In this document: positions 15,173 to 21,970 of the stretch, one piece after another | How positions within the stretch are numbered: position 1 is the first letter of the stretch | How the letters are laid out: the number at the start of each line of letters is the position of its first letter | Origin: a virus | DNA length: 27,278 nucleotides | Virus record (IMG/VR): IMGVR_UViG_3300019776_000639 | Location: 1 to 27,278 of that record | Reading direction: 5' to 3' (one strand) | Notes under the pieces: generated by a model | What the model saw: the letters and a program-made list of their open reading frames with translations, nothing else | What the model was told of the DNA's origin: nothing | Database searches by the model: none | Position numbers and translations under genes: made by a program

Positions 15173-15334
15173 TTACTTTTTCTGGAACATGGGGGCGGAG
15201 GCGAGATTTTTGACGGTGGGCGGGGTTTTACCATCTACCGACGGGGGCATTTTGCTTCCGCACACAGCGCATTCTTTCTTGGCGGTGTCCCATTCATCGG
15301 TTCCGCCGCACTTAGCACACTTGGGGACTTTCAT
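15173..15334 (-). CDS. 53-residue zinc-ribbon protein sharing a C-terminal tail with its neighbour
   Basis: This short gene has an ATG at 15334 and a TAA at 15173. The N-terminal half has two CxxC knuckles (KCAKC with Cys6 and Cys9, then CAVC with Cys22 and Cys25), a classical four-Cys zinc ribbon. The C-terminal half is basic and Pro-rich and ends in LASAPMFQKK. The neighbour upstream ends in LSSTPMFQKK. The last 24 nt of the two genes, from CCATGTT to AAAGCC, differ at two silent positions. Start choice follows from the tight fit between the neighbour stop and the portal start. Function is unknown. Confidence 0.75.
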   Translation of the reverse strand: MKVPKCAKCGGTDEWDTAKKECAVCGSKMPPSVDGKTPPTVKNLASAPMFQKK

Positions 15335-15338
15335 GGCT

Positions 15339-15794
15339 TTACTTCTTCTGAAACATGGGGGTCGAGGATAGTTTCTTCGTCGCCATCTTCTTGGCCTGGT
15401 CGGCCTTCATCGCGTCGGCGGTCGAGACCGGGGTGGCAGGAGTGTCACGCATTGAGGCATCGTAGCCTGTGGGCTTGCCAGCCTTGCGAAGGTCTTTCTC
15501 CTTCACTTTGTCGTACTCCGCCTCCATGGTCTTCTGGTAGCGCGGGACCTCATCGCCCATGGCCCTTTTGCCCAGCCAAGGGAAAATGTTCTCGGTCAGC
15601 TTGCCAAGAGGCTTGTTTCCCACATGCCCGACTCCTGCCTTGGCGTCCTTGAGAAGCTCGTAGCTCTCGCCGTCGCGATAGTTGGCGAGGCTATGGCCAG
15701 TCTCACGGGCCGATCCGTCGAGAACCTGCTGGCGCGGGCTCACCACCGGGGCGGCCTTCATCTGCTTGACGGTCATCTTCTTCGAGTCTGGCAT
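15339..15794 (-). CDS. Hypothetical basic helical protein with shared PMFQKK tail
   Basis: The ATG at 15794 gives 151 residues and has GAGG 8 nt upstream, overlapping the end of the previous gene. An in-frame upstream ATG at 15860 would extend 22 residues back into that gene and has no binding site. The protein is rich in Lys (MKAAPVVSPRQQVLD, DKVKEKDLRKAGKPTGYD) and has an aromatic patch (ENIFPWLGKRAMG). It ends in KKLSSTPMFQKK, nearly the same tail as the zinc-ribbon protein that follows. It lies between the portal gene and the Acb2-like gene. No known family was recognised. Confidence 0.65.
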   Translation of the reverse strand: MPDSKKMTVKQMKAAPVVSPRQQVLDGSARETGHSLANYRDGESYELLKDAKAGVGHVGNKPLGKLTENIFPWLGKRAMGDEVPRYQKTMEAEYDKVKEKDLRKAGKPTGYDASMRDTPATPVSTADAMKADQAKKMATKKLSSTPMFQKK

Positions 15795-15796
15795 AA

Positions 15797-16432
15797 CTAA
15801 GCCTCGTGCTTTCCTTCGACGCCTCGCGTCTGTCGCTCCACTGTCCGCGCATTGAGCCACACAGCCGCCTCGTGGATACAGGCCAGCGCCTTGCCATTCT
15901 GCTCGCAGGCGAACGGCCCAGCCTGAAACGCGGTCAGGCGGTCGGCCACAATCGAGAGGAGGGTGGAGTCGCTGATACCGTTGATTCCCGACGGCGTGAG
16001 GGCGATATAGCCCGTCTCAGGGTCCAGGGCCGCGCTTGCGTCGTAGACCTCGCCGTTCTGGAACTTGACCTCGTTGGTCGCCAGAATCGCGCCGTTGTTG
16101 TCGTAGACCAGCGTGCGGTACGTGCTCGCAGCGCCACCGGGGCCGAAATCGCTGGCATAGGTACGAGAGGCCAGCGCCACAGGCTGGAGGCCCAGCTCGG
16201 TGATCAGGCGATTGGTGTAGGAGATCGGGGCGGGCTCATCTTCCACAATCAGAATGGCCTTAGGCGCGGCGAACTCCTCGCCCTCGCTGACGGCGACATG
16301 CGCCACGGCCTCAACCTCGGGGGCAGGCTCAACCACGACGGGAACCGGGTGCTCGGGGTCGAGAGTCTCGACGACAGGGACGACGGCCTCGGTCTCAGCC
16401 ACAGGGCGGGGAGATTCGGTTTTCTTTGCCAT
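15797..16432 (-). CDS. Protein with Acb2/Tad1-like hairpin C-terminus
   Basis: This 211-residue protein has an acidic, Pro/Val/Glu-rich N-terminus (1-55) that is probably disordered. Residues 60-145 are beta-rich with VKFQNGEVYD. The last 60 residues (149-211) match a common phage pattern: GINGISDSTLLSIVADRL, FQAGPFACEQNGKAL, EAAVWLNARTVERQTR and GVEGKHEA. In many phage proteins annotated as Acb2/Tad1-type hairpin members, the motif reads FQ-x-GPFAC-x-x-N-x-x-AL ... EEA-x-x-WL-x-x-RT-x-R-x-x-GVEGTH. Acb2 and Tad1 sponge signalling nucleotides of CBASS and Thoeris defence. Whether this larger protein does so is unknown. It sits inside the head operon. Confidence 0.6.
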   Translation of the reverse strand: MAKKTESPRPVAETEAVVPVVETLDPEHPVPVVVEPAPEVEAVAHVAVSEGEEFAAPKAILIVEDEPAPISYTNRLITELGLQPVALASRTYASDFGPGGAASTYRTLVYDNNGAILATNEVKFQNGEVYDASAALDPETGYIALTPSGINGISDSTLLSIVADRLTAFQAGPFACEQNGKALACIHEAAVWLNARTVERQTRGVEGKHEA

Positions 16433-16437
16433 AGTGT

Positions 16438-16659
16438 TTACTTTGCCCGTCTAAGCCGGGGCGGGGTGGGGGTCGGGTCGTGCGCCTCAAGAATCTCAGT
16501 CATCTCGTCCTCGTCCATCTCCAGGGTCTCGATGTCTCTGGGTGCACGCCGCCAAAAAGGTGCCGCCCACCGGATCGAGTCCAGCGAGCGGCGGGAGGAG
16601 GTGATTAGAGATCCTAGGGCCAGGCCTGCGAGGAAGGCCAGAGCGAGGGGGAGGAGCAT
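16438..16659 (-). CDS. Small single-pass membrane protein
   Basis: This 73-residue protein starts with a membrane segment (MLLPLALAFLAGLALGSLIT), then a basic patch (SSRRSLDSIRWAAPFWRRAP) and an acidic helix (DIETLEMDEDEMTEILEAHD). The tail is Pro/Arg-rich. It starts 3 nt after the stop of the preceding gene. It could be a membrane-anchored accessory of the head module. No family was recognised. Confidence 0.55.
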   Translation of the reverse strand: MLLPLALAFLAGLALGSLITSSRRSLDSIRWAAPFWRRAPRDIETLEMDEDEMTEILEAHDPTPTPPRLRRAK

Positions 16660-16662
16660 GGG

Positions 16663-16965
16663 TTAGTGCGACCAAAAAGACGCAATCGTTGCGGCAGCCA
16701 TCGAATCCTCAGGGCTGCTTGTTGCGGGTACGACCACCACGTCCGGCCCGTTGTAGCTCGTCGAGGCCCGAGGATAGAACTCCTCCAACTCGGCGCGACT
16801 CCTGACGACGGTGTTCACGACACCCTCGGTGCCGAAGTCCACGCCAATTACGTGCTCAACCATCTCCCCGGTCGGGCTGGCGGGCGGCGTCGCCTCGCTC
16901 CGCTTGGGCAGGATCGCAACGAAGAGGCCGGTCAGGGCGAGGCCTAGGAAGTTCTTTCGGTTCAT
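16663..16965 (-). CDS. Hypothetical protein with signal-peptide-like N-terminus
   Basis: The ATG at 16965 gives 100 residues; a TTG at 16980 would add five. The N-terminus, MNRKNFLGLALTGLFVAI, then LPKRSEATPPA, looks like a signal peptide with a basic n-region, a hydrophobic core and a possible cleavage site after the SEA. The rest is a small soluble domain (VEHVIGVDFGTEGVVNTVV, ELEEFYPRASTSYNGPDVVV). The leader GGAAAACACCACC before the start resembles that of two other head genes (AAACACTATGGCA). Export, if real, would be odd in a packaging operon. No family was recognised. Confidence 0.55.
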   Translation of the reverse strand: MNRKNFLGLALTGLFVAILPKRSEATPPASPTGEMVEHVIGVDFGTEGVVNTVVRSRAELEEFYPRASTSYNGPDVVVVPATSSPEDSMAAATIASFWSH

Positions 16966-16987
16966 GGTGGTGTTTTCCAAGAGTTTT

Positions 16988-17048
16988 CAGGGGAGTAGGT
17001 GATTCTGCTCCCCTGGTCGTGCCCCAAGGCCAAAGGCTCCGTCGGGGC
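16988..17048. repeat. Two inverted repeats in the gap after the 17058-17399 gene
   Basis: CAGGGGAG (16988-16995) and CTCCCCTG (17008-17015) form one 8-bp stem with a 12-nt loop. GCCCC (17021-17025) and GGGGC (17044-17048) form the base of a second, branched hairpin. Both lie downstream of the minus-strand gene at 17058-17399. A stretch AAAACTCTT follows the first stem on the minus strand, but no U-tract, so termination is doubtful. Confidence 0.5.
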
Positions 17049-17057
17049 TTGAGTTCG

Positions 17058-17399
17058 TCAGGCTTTAGGAATCCAAGTCCAGCACCCGTAGGCAGGGACC
17101 TCGGAATATCGGACAGAGCCTAGCGTGCGGCCTTTGACTTGCCCCCCGAAGATGGGCACTAAGTCCTCAGCCTGATTCATCTCGTCCACTTCCAGGCGAA
17201 TGTTGCAGAGGGGAGTGGGGTTGGGCACACCGGGTTGTCCCCATGCGTTCACGATGAGCGCGGGAATGAATCCCTGCCCTGCGGTTCGCAGTCCCTTGTC
17301 CTTCTGCTCTCTCGTCGGCCAATAAGCGACAATACGCCCAGCGGTCACGCCTGCAACATGCTCCCCAGTCAGTTGGGGATTCTCAGATAACTCGGTCAT
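17058..17399 (-). CDS. Hypothetical phage protein
   Basis: This 113-residue protein starts at an ATG with GGAGG about 11 nt upstream. GRIVAYWPTREQKDKGLRTA, then ALIVNAWG and a C-terminal GSVRYSEVPAYGCWTWIP, resemble a common small phage family of mostly beta fold that ends in a G-x-W-x-W motif. Its function in that family is not known to me. It lies between the large terminase and the signal-peptide-like protein. Confidence 0.65.
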   Translation of the reverse strand: MTELSENPQLTGEHVAGVTAGRIVAYWPTREQKDKGLRTAGQGFIPALIVNAWGQPGVPNPTPLCNIRLEVDEMNQAEDLVPIFGGQVKGRTLGSVRYSEVPAYGCWTWIPKA

Positions 17400-17486
17400 G
17401 CTCTTTCGAGCCTCCTGCGCCGTGGGTTTTCACGACGCCACAGAGGGGAAGTCCCCTCCGCGCACTCTGCACGCTGACAGAGAGCG

Positions 17487-19643
17487 TTACTTCTTCTTGC
17501 CCGTGAGCATCTTCATCAGCTCCGGGTTGACCTTCTCGGGGTCGATGGGGGCCTCGCCTTGGATGGCAAGACCCTCGTTGAGCTCGGCGATCAGCTTCGC
17601 CCCCTCGGCCTTGCGGGCTGGCGCAGGTCGCAACAGCAAGAGATAGCACAGAGCGAGAGCGGCCTCGGTGGGCGAGTTGGCGGCAGGTTGTCCCGGCTCC
17701 AGTTTGTCCGGCTCGATGAGGAGCAGGGTGCAGGAGGTGACTGGACACGCACTTCGGTCAATCGTCAGGCTCCGCGCTCCCGAGGCCTCCAGCCGCTCGC
17801 GCAGCTCAGACCACTCGCTGGACCCATCGCCGTCCGCTGGCACGAGAGCAAGGCCAGCCCGAAGGAAAGCGTTGGAGGGAGACTCTCCCACGAGACCGCC
17901 GCCCTGGGTCGGGATGTCGGCAAACATCTCCGCGTTGGCCACGATGGGCACGGGGCCTGCAATGTCCTCGCCACGCTTGGCCTTGATGAGCGCCTTGATC
18001 GCGCTTGCCATCTCCTCGACGCTCGCGCCGGAACGGATGACCTCACCCTCGACGTGAAGCGCTCCGCTCGGGTCCGCCACGGCCAGGACAAAGGCAGAAG
18101 CGCCAGACGCAGACCACTTGAGGCCACCATAGCGGGGCCACCAGGCTTCTGTCTTGATGTCGATGGGCTGCATGGGCCGGTTCTTCCAGTGGCGACGCGG
18201 GTCGAAGGGTAGGAAACGCCGAGAGACGCCCGTCAGAGCCGCAAGGCCCACGCTCAGATAGCCCAGCGCGTCAACCAAGTGGTACTTGGCCTTGTCCTTG
18301 ATACGCTCTGTGACCTCGCCCAGAGCATCAAGCTCGCGGGAGTAGTCCAGGATCTGGTCGATCAGGCCCTTGCCCCCGCTGGACGTGTTGCCCCGCAGGA
18401 CATCGAAGATAAAGAGGCGGGCCGTCTTCATCGTCGCGAACACTCGGTCAATGCGCACTTCAACGTCCCTCTCGGTGGGAGGATAGACCGGCAGGCCTGC
18501 CCAGAGGTAGCCCGCTCTCCATCCGTCCTCGCTCGGTGCGCCACCTACGGCGAACCTCACAGGGCTGGAGACCGCGCTGGTGATCCGCTCGACGTGCTCG
18601 CTGGCGTGGCGTCCGCTGCCCACATAGGCGACGTGCAGGATAACGCGACCTGTCGGGAATCCCTCTAGGTCCTCCTCGATCGCGCCGACGACTGCCGCGG
18701 TGTTGGTCGTGCCAAAGTCCACGCCCACAGCCTGAAGCCACCAGGACGGGATTTTATAGGGCGCGACGCGGTGACCCTTGTCCTTCCAGTCCCGATCCCG
18801 GAAGCAGGAGAATATCTGACCGGCTGGACGGGAGAGGATACCGCGGTAGAAGAGATTGAAGCGCCAGGCGGGCATCGAGCGACGCGCCCTCTCAAACTCA
18901 GCCTCGCTGAAGGCCGGGTTAGCGGTAGAGTCGAAGTTCACCAGGCACACGTCCCGGTCTCCCTCGCGCTCTCGTGGCGTCCCGATCCGGCTTGCGGGCA
19001 CGACAACCCGCTCCCGAATCCAGCCAAAGGCCGTGTAGGGGGTCGTGCCTCCCACAATCCAGCCACCAATCAGCGAGAGGCGACGGTCCAGGGCCTCCAT
19101 CGCCTCAGCGGTGAACGTGTCCTGCCCGAACTCATCGAGAATCGCCCCACGCGCCGTAGCTGATTCCAGCCCGCCCTTGGAGCTCGCAGCCCGAAGGATG
19201 ACGCGGCCCCACATGGGATCGTCCATGCGCCTCGCCCAGAACTTGCCTGTGGCGGGGTCGCGCAGCTCGATGACCTTGGAGCTCGGCCAATACCGCCCGA
19301 TCTTCAGCGCGTCCTCGAAGACCTCGCGCATCGCGGGCAGAAACTTCAGCCGGAACAGGTCAAAGGTCGAAGTGACGGCGAGGAAGTCGTTTAGCCCGCC
19401 CTTAGGGTCGCAGGTCTGGAGGATGTTCCTCGCGCCGATCCAGGGCAAGAAGCTCGTCTTACCGCTCTGGGCTCCTGCGAGGATGTAGGTGTAGCGGGCC
19501 GTCGAGACCCACGCATCGACTTGGCCGGTGTGCAGACTCAGCTCTACGCTACCGTCCGCGACCCTCCAGAGCCGTGGAACCTCGACCGCGCCCCGCAGGG
19601 TAGGGCCGAAGCGCTCCGCCTCACGAAGGACTATCTGGGACAT
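17487..19643 (-). CDS. Terminase large subunit with an extra degenerate nuclease-like domain
   Basis: This 718-residue protein is the packaging motor and nuclease. The ATPase half has Walker A GAQSGKTS (57-64), Walker B AILDEFG (Asp170, Glu171) and a C-motif near WIVGGTTP (195-202). The RNase H-like nuclease domain spans about 300-470, with Asp309 (VGVDFGTTN), Asp414 (FIFDV) and Asp458 (HLVDALGYL). A further 230 residues then repeat the nuclease layout: WWPRYGGLKWS (501-511) aligns with WWLQAVGVDFG (301-311), LTIDR gives Asp629 and SPTEAALALCYLLLL gives Glu660, but the first acid is Lys509. Usual terminases have 450-550 residues. No strong binding site precedes the ATG; a stop lies in frame 9 nt upstream of it. 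Confidence 0.87.
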   Translation of the reverse strand: MSQIVLREAERFGPTLRGAVEVPRLWRVADGSVELSLHTGQVDAWVSTARYTYILAGAQSGKTSFLPWIGARNILQTCDPKGGLNDFLAVTSTFDLFRLKFLPAMREVFEDALKIGRYWPSSKVIELRDPATGKFWARRMDDPMWGRVILRAASSKGGLESATARGAILDEFGQDTFTAEAMEALDRRLSLIGGWIVGGTTPYTAFGWIRERVVVPASRIGTPREREGDRDVCLVNFDSTANPAFSEAEFERARRSMPAWRFNLFYRGILSRPAGQIFSCFRDRDWKDKGHRVAPYKIPSWWLQAVGVDFGTTNTAAVVGAIEEDLEGFPTGRVILHVAYVGSGRHASEHVERITSAVSSPVRFAVGGAPSEDGWRAGYLWAGLPVYPPTERDVEVRIDRVFATMKTARLFIFDVLRGNTSSGGKGLIDQILDYSRELDALGEVTERIKDKAKYHLVDALGYLSVGLAALTGVSRRFLPFDPRRHWKNRPMQPIDIKTEAWWPRYGGLKWSASGASAFVLAVADPSGALHVEGEVIRSGASVEEMASAIKALIKAKRGEDIAGPVPIVANAEMFADIPTQGGGLVGESPSNAFLRAGLALVPADGDGSSEWSELRERLEASGARSLTIDRSACPVTSCTLLLIEPDKLEPGQPAANSPTEAALALCYLLLLRPAPARKAEGAKLIAELNEGLAIQGEAPIDPEKVNPELMKMLTGKKK

Positions 19644-19669
19644 CGGGAATCACAGAGGCGGGTCATTCC

Positions 19670-19825
19670 CTACCGATCAAAGGGTAATCCGCGACTGCAT
19701 CCGAATCCCTTGTCGTTACTCACGCGCCACACACCGCAGTTGCCAGCATCTCGGATGTTGTTGCGAGGAGGCGCGGGGGGAGTAGGTCGCGAGGCACGAG
19801 GCTTTTTGTTGGACTTTGCTTTCAT
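19670..19825 (-). CDS. 51-residue basic protein between the terminase genes
   Basis: The frame from an ATG at 19825 to a TAG at 19670 fits between the candidate small terminase and the large terminase. The N-terminus is basic and Pro-rich (MKAKSNKKPRASRPTPPAPP), and the C-terminal part has two Cys (NCGVWRVSNDKGFGCSRGLP). No clear binding site is visible. It may be a small DNA- or RNA-binding accessory of packaging. Coding status is plausible because it fills the gap almost exactly. Confidence 0.45.
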   Translation of the reverse strand: MKAKSNKKPRASRPTPPAPPRNNIRDAGNCGVWRVSNDKGFGCSRGLPFDR

Positions 19826-19835
19826 GGGTAGTGTC

Positions 19836-20621
19836 TTACTCGCCTTCTGGCATCACAGGCGGCTCGGGGTCGGTGCCCTCGTCCTCGTCGTCATCCTCCA
19901 CGGCCTCACGCGCCCTCTCAGGGGCAGGTAGCTGGGAGACAACCACGGCGGGGAAGGTCGGGGGCTCGTAGTTCTCGCCGCCTTGCTTGCGTAGTGCCTC
20001 CAGCTCGGCGCGAAGGCGCTCGACTTCTAGCTCTAGCTTCTGGACGCTCAGGTCGCGTATCTCGGCTTGTTGGCCGTGCCGCTCGTCCACGCGGGTCCGG
20101 TCGCGCTCCTCGCGGAGGTTGCGCCTCAGGGCAGCGTCGGCCTTCTCCTGGTCGGAGAGGACGCCGCGCCAGTTCTCCAGGATAGTGCCGTCGGTTTTGT
20201 AGATATCAACCGTGTCGTAGTCCACTTCGCTGGTGCGAATGGTCTTCTTATCGCTCAGGACAATCAGCCCGCTCTCGCCACCAGGGACAAAACCCGCGTA
20301 TTCGTCAGCCCTCTCCTTGACCGTGATCTTGACCCGGTTGAGGATCTCCTGCCGCTCGGCTGTCCTTGCCGCTATGCGGGCTATGCGGTGCTTTGACTCC
20401 TCCGCCTTGCGCTCACGAAGGCCCGTCTGGACAGGCTCGGAGTTGAGGATTCGATAAAGGGCGTGCTCAATGGGGGGCTCTATGCCATTGTCTAGGCACT
20501 GGGCATAGACCTCCATGACCGAGAGGCCCTCGATAAGCCACTCCTCGATACGGGCCTTCTCCCAGGCTTTTAAGGCTCCGCCTCGATGCGCTGCCCGGCG
20601 GCCAGGCAAGCGGGTTGGCAT
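19836..20621 (-). CDS. Candidate terminase small subunit
   Basis: This 261-residue protein precedes the large terminase, as small subunits usually do. AAGGA lies 9 nt before the ATG. Residues about 20-60 contain a helix-turn-helix-like segment (RIEEWLIEGLSVMEVYAQCL, then EHALYRILNS) that would bind the packaging site. A charged central region (KHRIARIAARTAERQEILNR, KITVKERADEY) follows, then a coiled coil (LSVQKLELEVERLRAELEAL) that would serve oligomerisation. The C-terminus is acidic (EDDDEDEGTDPE), possibly for contact with the large subunit. It is larger than typical small subunits and shows no diagnostic motif, so the call rests on layout and position. Confidence 0.65.
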   Translation of the reverse strand: MPTRLPGRRAAHRGGALKAWEKARIEEWLIEGLSVMEVYAQCLDNGIEPPIEHALYRILNSEPVQTGLRERKAEESKHRIARIAARTAERQEILNRVKITVKERADEYAGFVPGGESGLIVLSDKKTIRTSEVDYDTVDIYKTDGTILENWRGVLSDQEKADAALRRNLREERDRTRVDERHGQQAEIRDLSVQKLELEVERLRAELEALRKQGGENYEPPTFPAVVVSQLPAPERAREAVEDDDEDEGTDPEPPVMPEGE

Positions 20622-20666
20622 GGGCGAATTCCTTGGACGTGGCTTTTACGTGGCTAAAACGCGAAA

Positions 20667-20788
20667 AGGCCACCCTCTACCACACGGGGAGTGCTCATTG
20701 TGCGGTTGAGTCTCTGGCGGTGGGAGGGTGGCCTGAAGCCTCGCTTGCGGGCGAGGCTACTCTACGATGTCGCGGACACGATTGTCCG
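20667..20788 (-). ncRNA. Structured leader of the packaging/head operon
   Basis: Transcribed leftward from the promoter-like site at 20797-20825, this leader has three successive hairpins. CGGACA and TGTCCG (20773-20788) pair around a 4-nt loop. AGCCTCGC (20737-20744) pairs with GCGAGGCT (20751-20758) around 6 nt. AGGCCACCCTC (20667-20677) pairs with GAGGGTGGCCT (20724-20734), enclosing a smaller hairpin. The last stem is followed on the minus strand by TTTTCGCGTTTT, as in an intrinsic terminator. The layout is that of an attenuator or antitermination leader ahead of the late genes. Coordinates cover the hairpins only. Confidence 0.55.
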
Positions 20789-20796
20789 ATGGGGCA

Positions 20797-20825
20797 ATTG
20801 TAGCGCAGGAGTCTGAATTGCGCAA
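20797..20825 (-). promoter_or_regulatory. Candidate sigma-70-like promoter for packaging/head genes
   Basis: On the minus strand TTGCGC (20820-20825) and TACAAT (20797-20802) are separated by exactly 17 nt. The -10 box matches consensus at five of six positions; the -35 matches at three. It lies between the last early-region gene and the candidate small terminase, where a late promoter is expected. TTGCGCAA at its left is a palindrome that could be an operator. Confidence 0.45.
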
Positions 20826-20838
20826 ATTGGCTCGATAC

Positions 20839-21249
20839 CTAGAGCCTCACAAACCTACCATCTAGGAACTCGCAGGCGGGGCGCGTCCACGTCGCGCCCT
20901 TCTCCACGTCTCGGTAAACCACCACAGGCGTTTCGCTAGATTCTTCCGAGGCCATGCAGATCACCATGTAGCGCCCACCCGTCTTGACATGCTGATACAT
21001 CTCCCCAGGCAAAGGAAAGACTGGCACTCCATCAGCCCGAGAGAGATACTCCCACTCTCCCCACCGCTCTTGGGCAACTCCCGTTCCGTGACGAGAGCCC
21101 TCGTAGTTGGCGTAGAAGAACATTCTCGTATCACCGATCTCACAGACGCCCGATATCTTCCGACGAAGCCGCACGGGCCGCGCGGCCTTGGGATGAGGCG
21201 GCCCCAAGAGAACATCACCCGGCTCTGGAGTCCTATCTTTTGCAGTCAT
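20839..21249 (-). CDS. DUF1653-domain protein
   Basis: This 136-residue protein has GGAGGAGAAG before its ATG. The C-terminal half fits DUF1653: MYQHVKTGGRYMVICMASEE, then TPVVVYRDVEKGATWTRPAC and EFLDGRFVRL. The N-terminal half has its own RLRRKISGVCEIGDTRMFFY and WGEWEYLSRADGVPVFPL, and is likely a second small beta domain that extends the usual 60-70-residue family. DUF1653 proteins are common in phages and bacteria; their function is unknown. It is the last gene of the early operon before the late promoter. Confidence 0.75.
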   Translation of the reverse strand: MTAKDRTPEPGDVLLGPPHPKAARPVRLRRKISGVCEIGDTRMFFYANYEGSRHGTGVAQERWGEWEYLSRADGVPVFPLPGEMYQHVKTGGRYMVICMASEESSETPVVVYRDVEKGATWTRPACEFLDGRFVRL

Positions 21250-21251
21250 CT

Positions 21252-21767
21252 CTACTTCTCCTCCCTCGTAAAAACCCGCACCCCATGACTCGCCGCCAGA
21301 GCTGCCGCCCGCGCCTTGCCATCCATCTCGCGCTCAGCCATCTTCACAAAGGCCGGATACTTCTCGGCGTAGTACTCAGCCCCTCCAGCTCGCCGATTAT
21401 CGACATCACACTCCCGCGCCACGATAGGCCGAAGTCCCTCCCAGCGGTCTTCTTCCTCCGTTCCCTCTGGCATCGCCGTCCCATCCGGGGCAACAAGAGC
21501 GCGGCGAGCTGGCGCAGCCGAAACGCCCACGACATCGGGCTTATCGCTCTCCTCGGGCTTGACGTACCCCGTCGGAGTTCCGTCCGGGTTCGCCCCCGTC
21601 CACTCCAGCCCCAGCGACTTCTCCACAGCCTTGGGCAGGGGAGTCTCCACAGGCACCACACTCCCGCGAGGCGCACCCCACGAGAGCGTTGCCCGTGTCG
21701 GGACATTGGCCGCCTCGTGGGCAGCCTGACGCCCGACGATATATCGGTCTTGGTCTAGCTTTGTCAT
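21252..21767 (-). CDS. Hypothetical early-operon protein
   Basis: This 171-residue protein starts at an ATG that overlaps the preceding stop. The N-terminus is helical (MTKLDQDRYIVGRQAAHEAA). A Pro/Gly/Asp-rich middle suggests disorder. The C-terminal 60 residues are helical and charged (RPIVARECDVDNRRAGGAEY, KYPAFVKMAEREMDGKARAA). No family was recognised. It lies between two small genes of the early operon. Confidence 0.6.
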   Translation of the reverse strand: MTKLDQDRYIVGRQAAHEAANVPTRATLSWGAPRGSVVPVETPLPKAVEKSLGLEWTGANPDGTPTGYVKPEESDKPDVVGVSAAPARRALVAPDGTAMPEGTEEEDRWEGLRPIVARECDVDNRRAGGAEYYAEKYPAFVKMAEREMDGKARAAALAASHGVRVFTREEK

Positions 21768-21970
21768 CGGTCTCCTCCTGCCTGCTCTTTCTCCCGCTTG
21801 GCCGCACTAATCTGCACCTGAAGCCAAGTCATTTCGCTTACCCAGGCATCGGGGACTTCTTCACCCGCCGCCGAGTAGCGATTGATAGCCGCGCTCACTG
21901 CCTCCATGCGATTGATAAGCCAAACGTGTTTGGTTAGCACGCCGATTGGCTTTGGTTTGTAGTCGCTCAC
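21764..21970 (-). CDS. Small helical hypothetical protein
   Basis: This 68-residue protein overlaps both neighbours by start and stop codons (ATGA). It is mostly helical with aromatic and basic residues (KHVWLINRMEAVSAAINRYS, DAWVSEMTWLQVQISAAKRE). No DNA-binding or catalytic motif is visible. Coupling suggests coexpression with the DUF3310 protein before it. Confidence 0.6.
   Translation of the reverse strand: MSDYKPKPIGVLTKHVWLINRMEAVSAAINRYSAAGEEVPDAWVSEMTWLQVQISAAKREKEQAGGDR

Noticed and set aside
14825-15652. Plus-strand open frame of 275 codons
   Set aside because: It overlaps the portal, zinc-ribbon and PMFQKK-tail genes in antisense, all of which have clear protein-level support.
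15806-16666. Plus-strand open frame of 286 codons
   Set aside because: It lies opposite the Acb2-like and membrane-protein genes, has shadow-like Arg/Gly composition and no binding site.
16663-16965. DFGT motif (VIGVDFGTEG) as a sign of a second terminase nuclease or actin-like ATPase
   Set aside because: The protein is only 100 residues, has a signal-like N-terminus and lacks any other motif of those folds.
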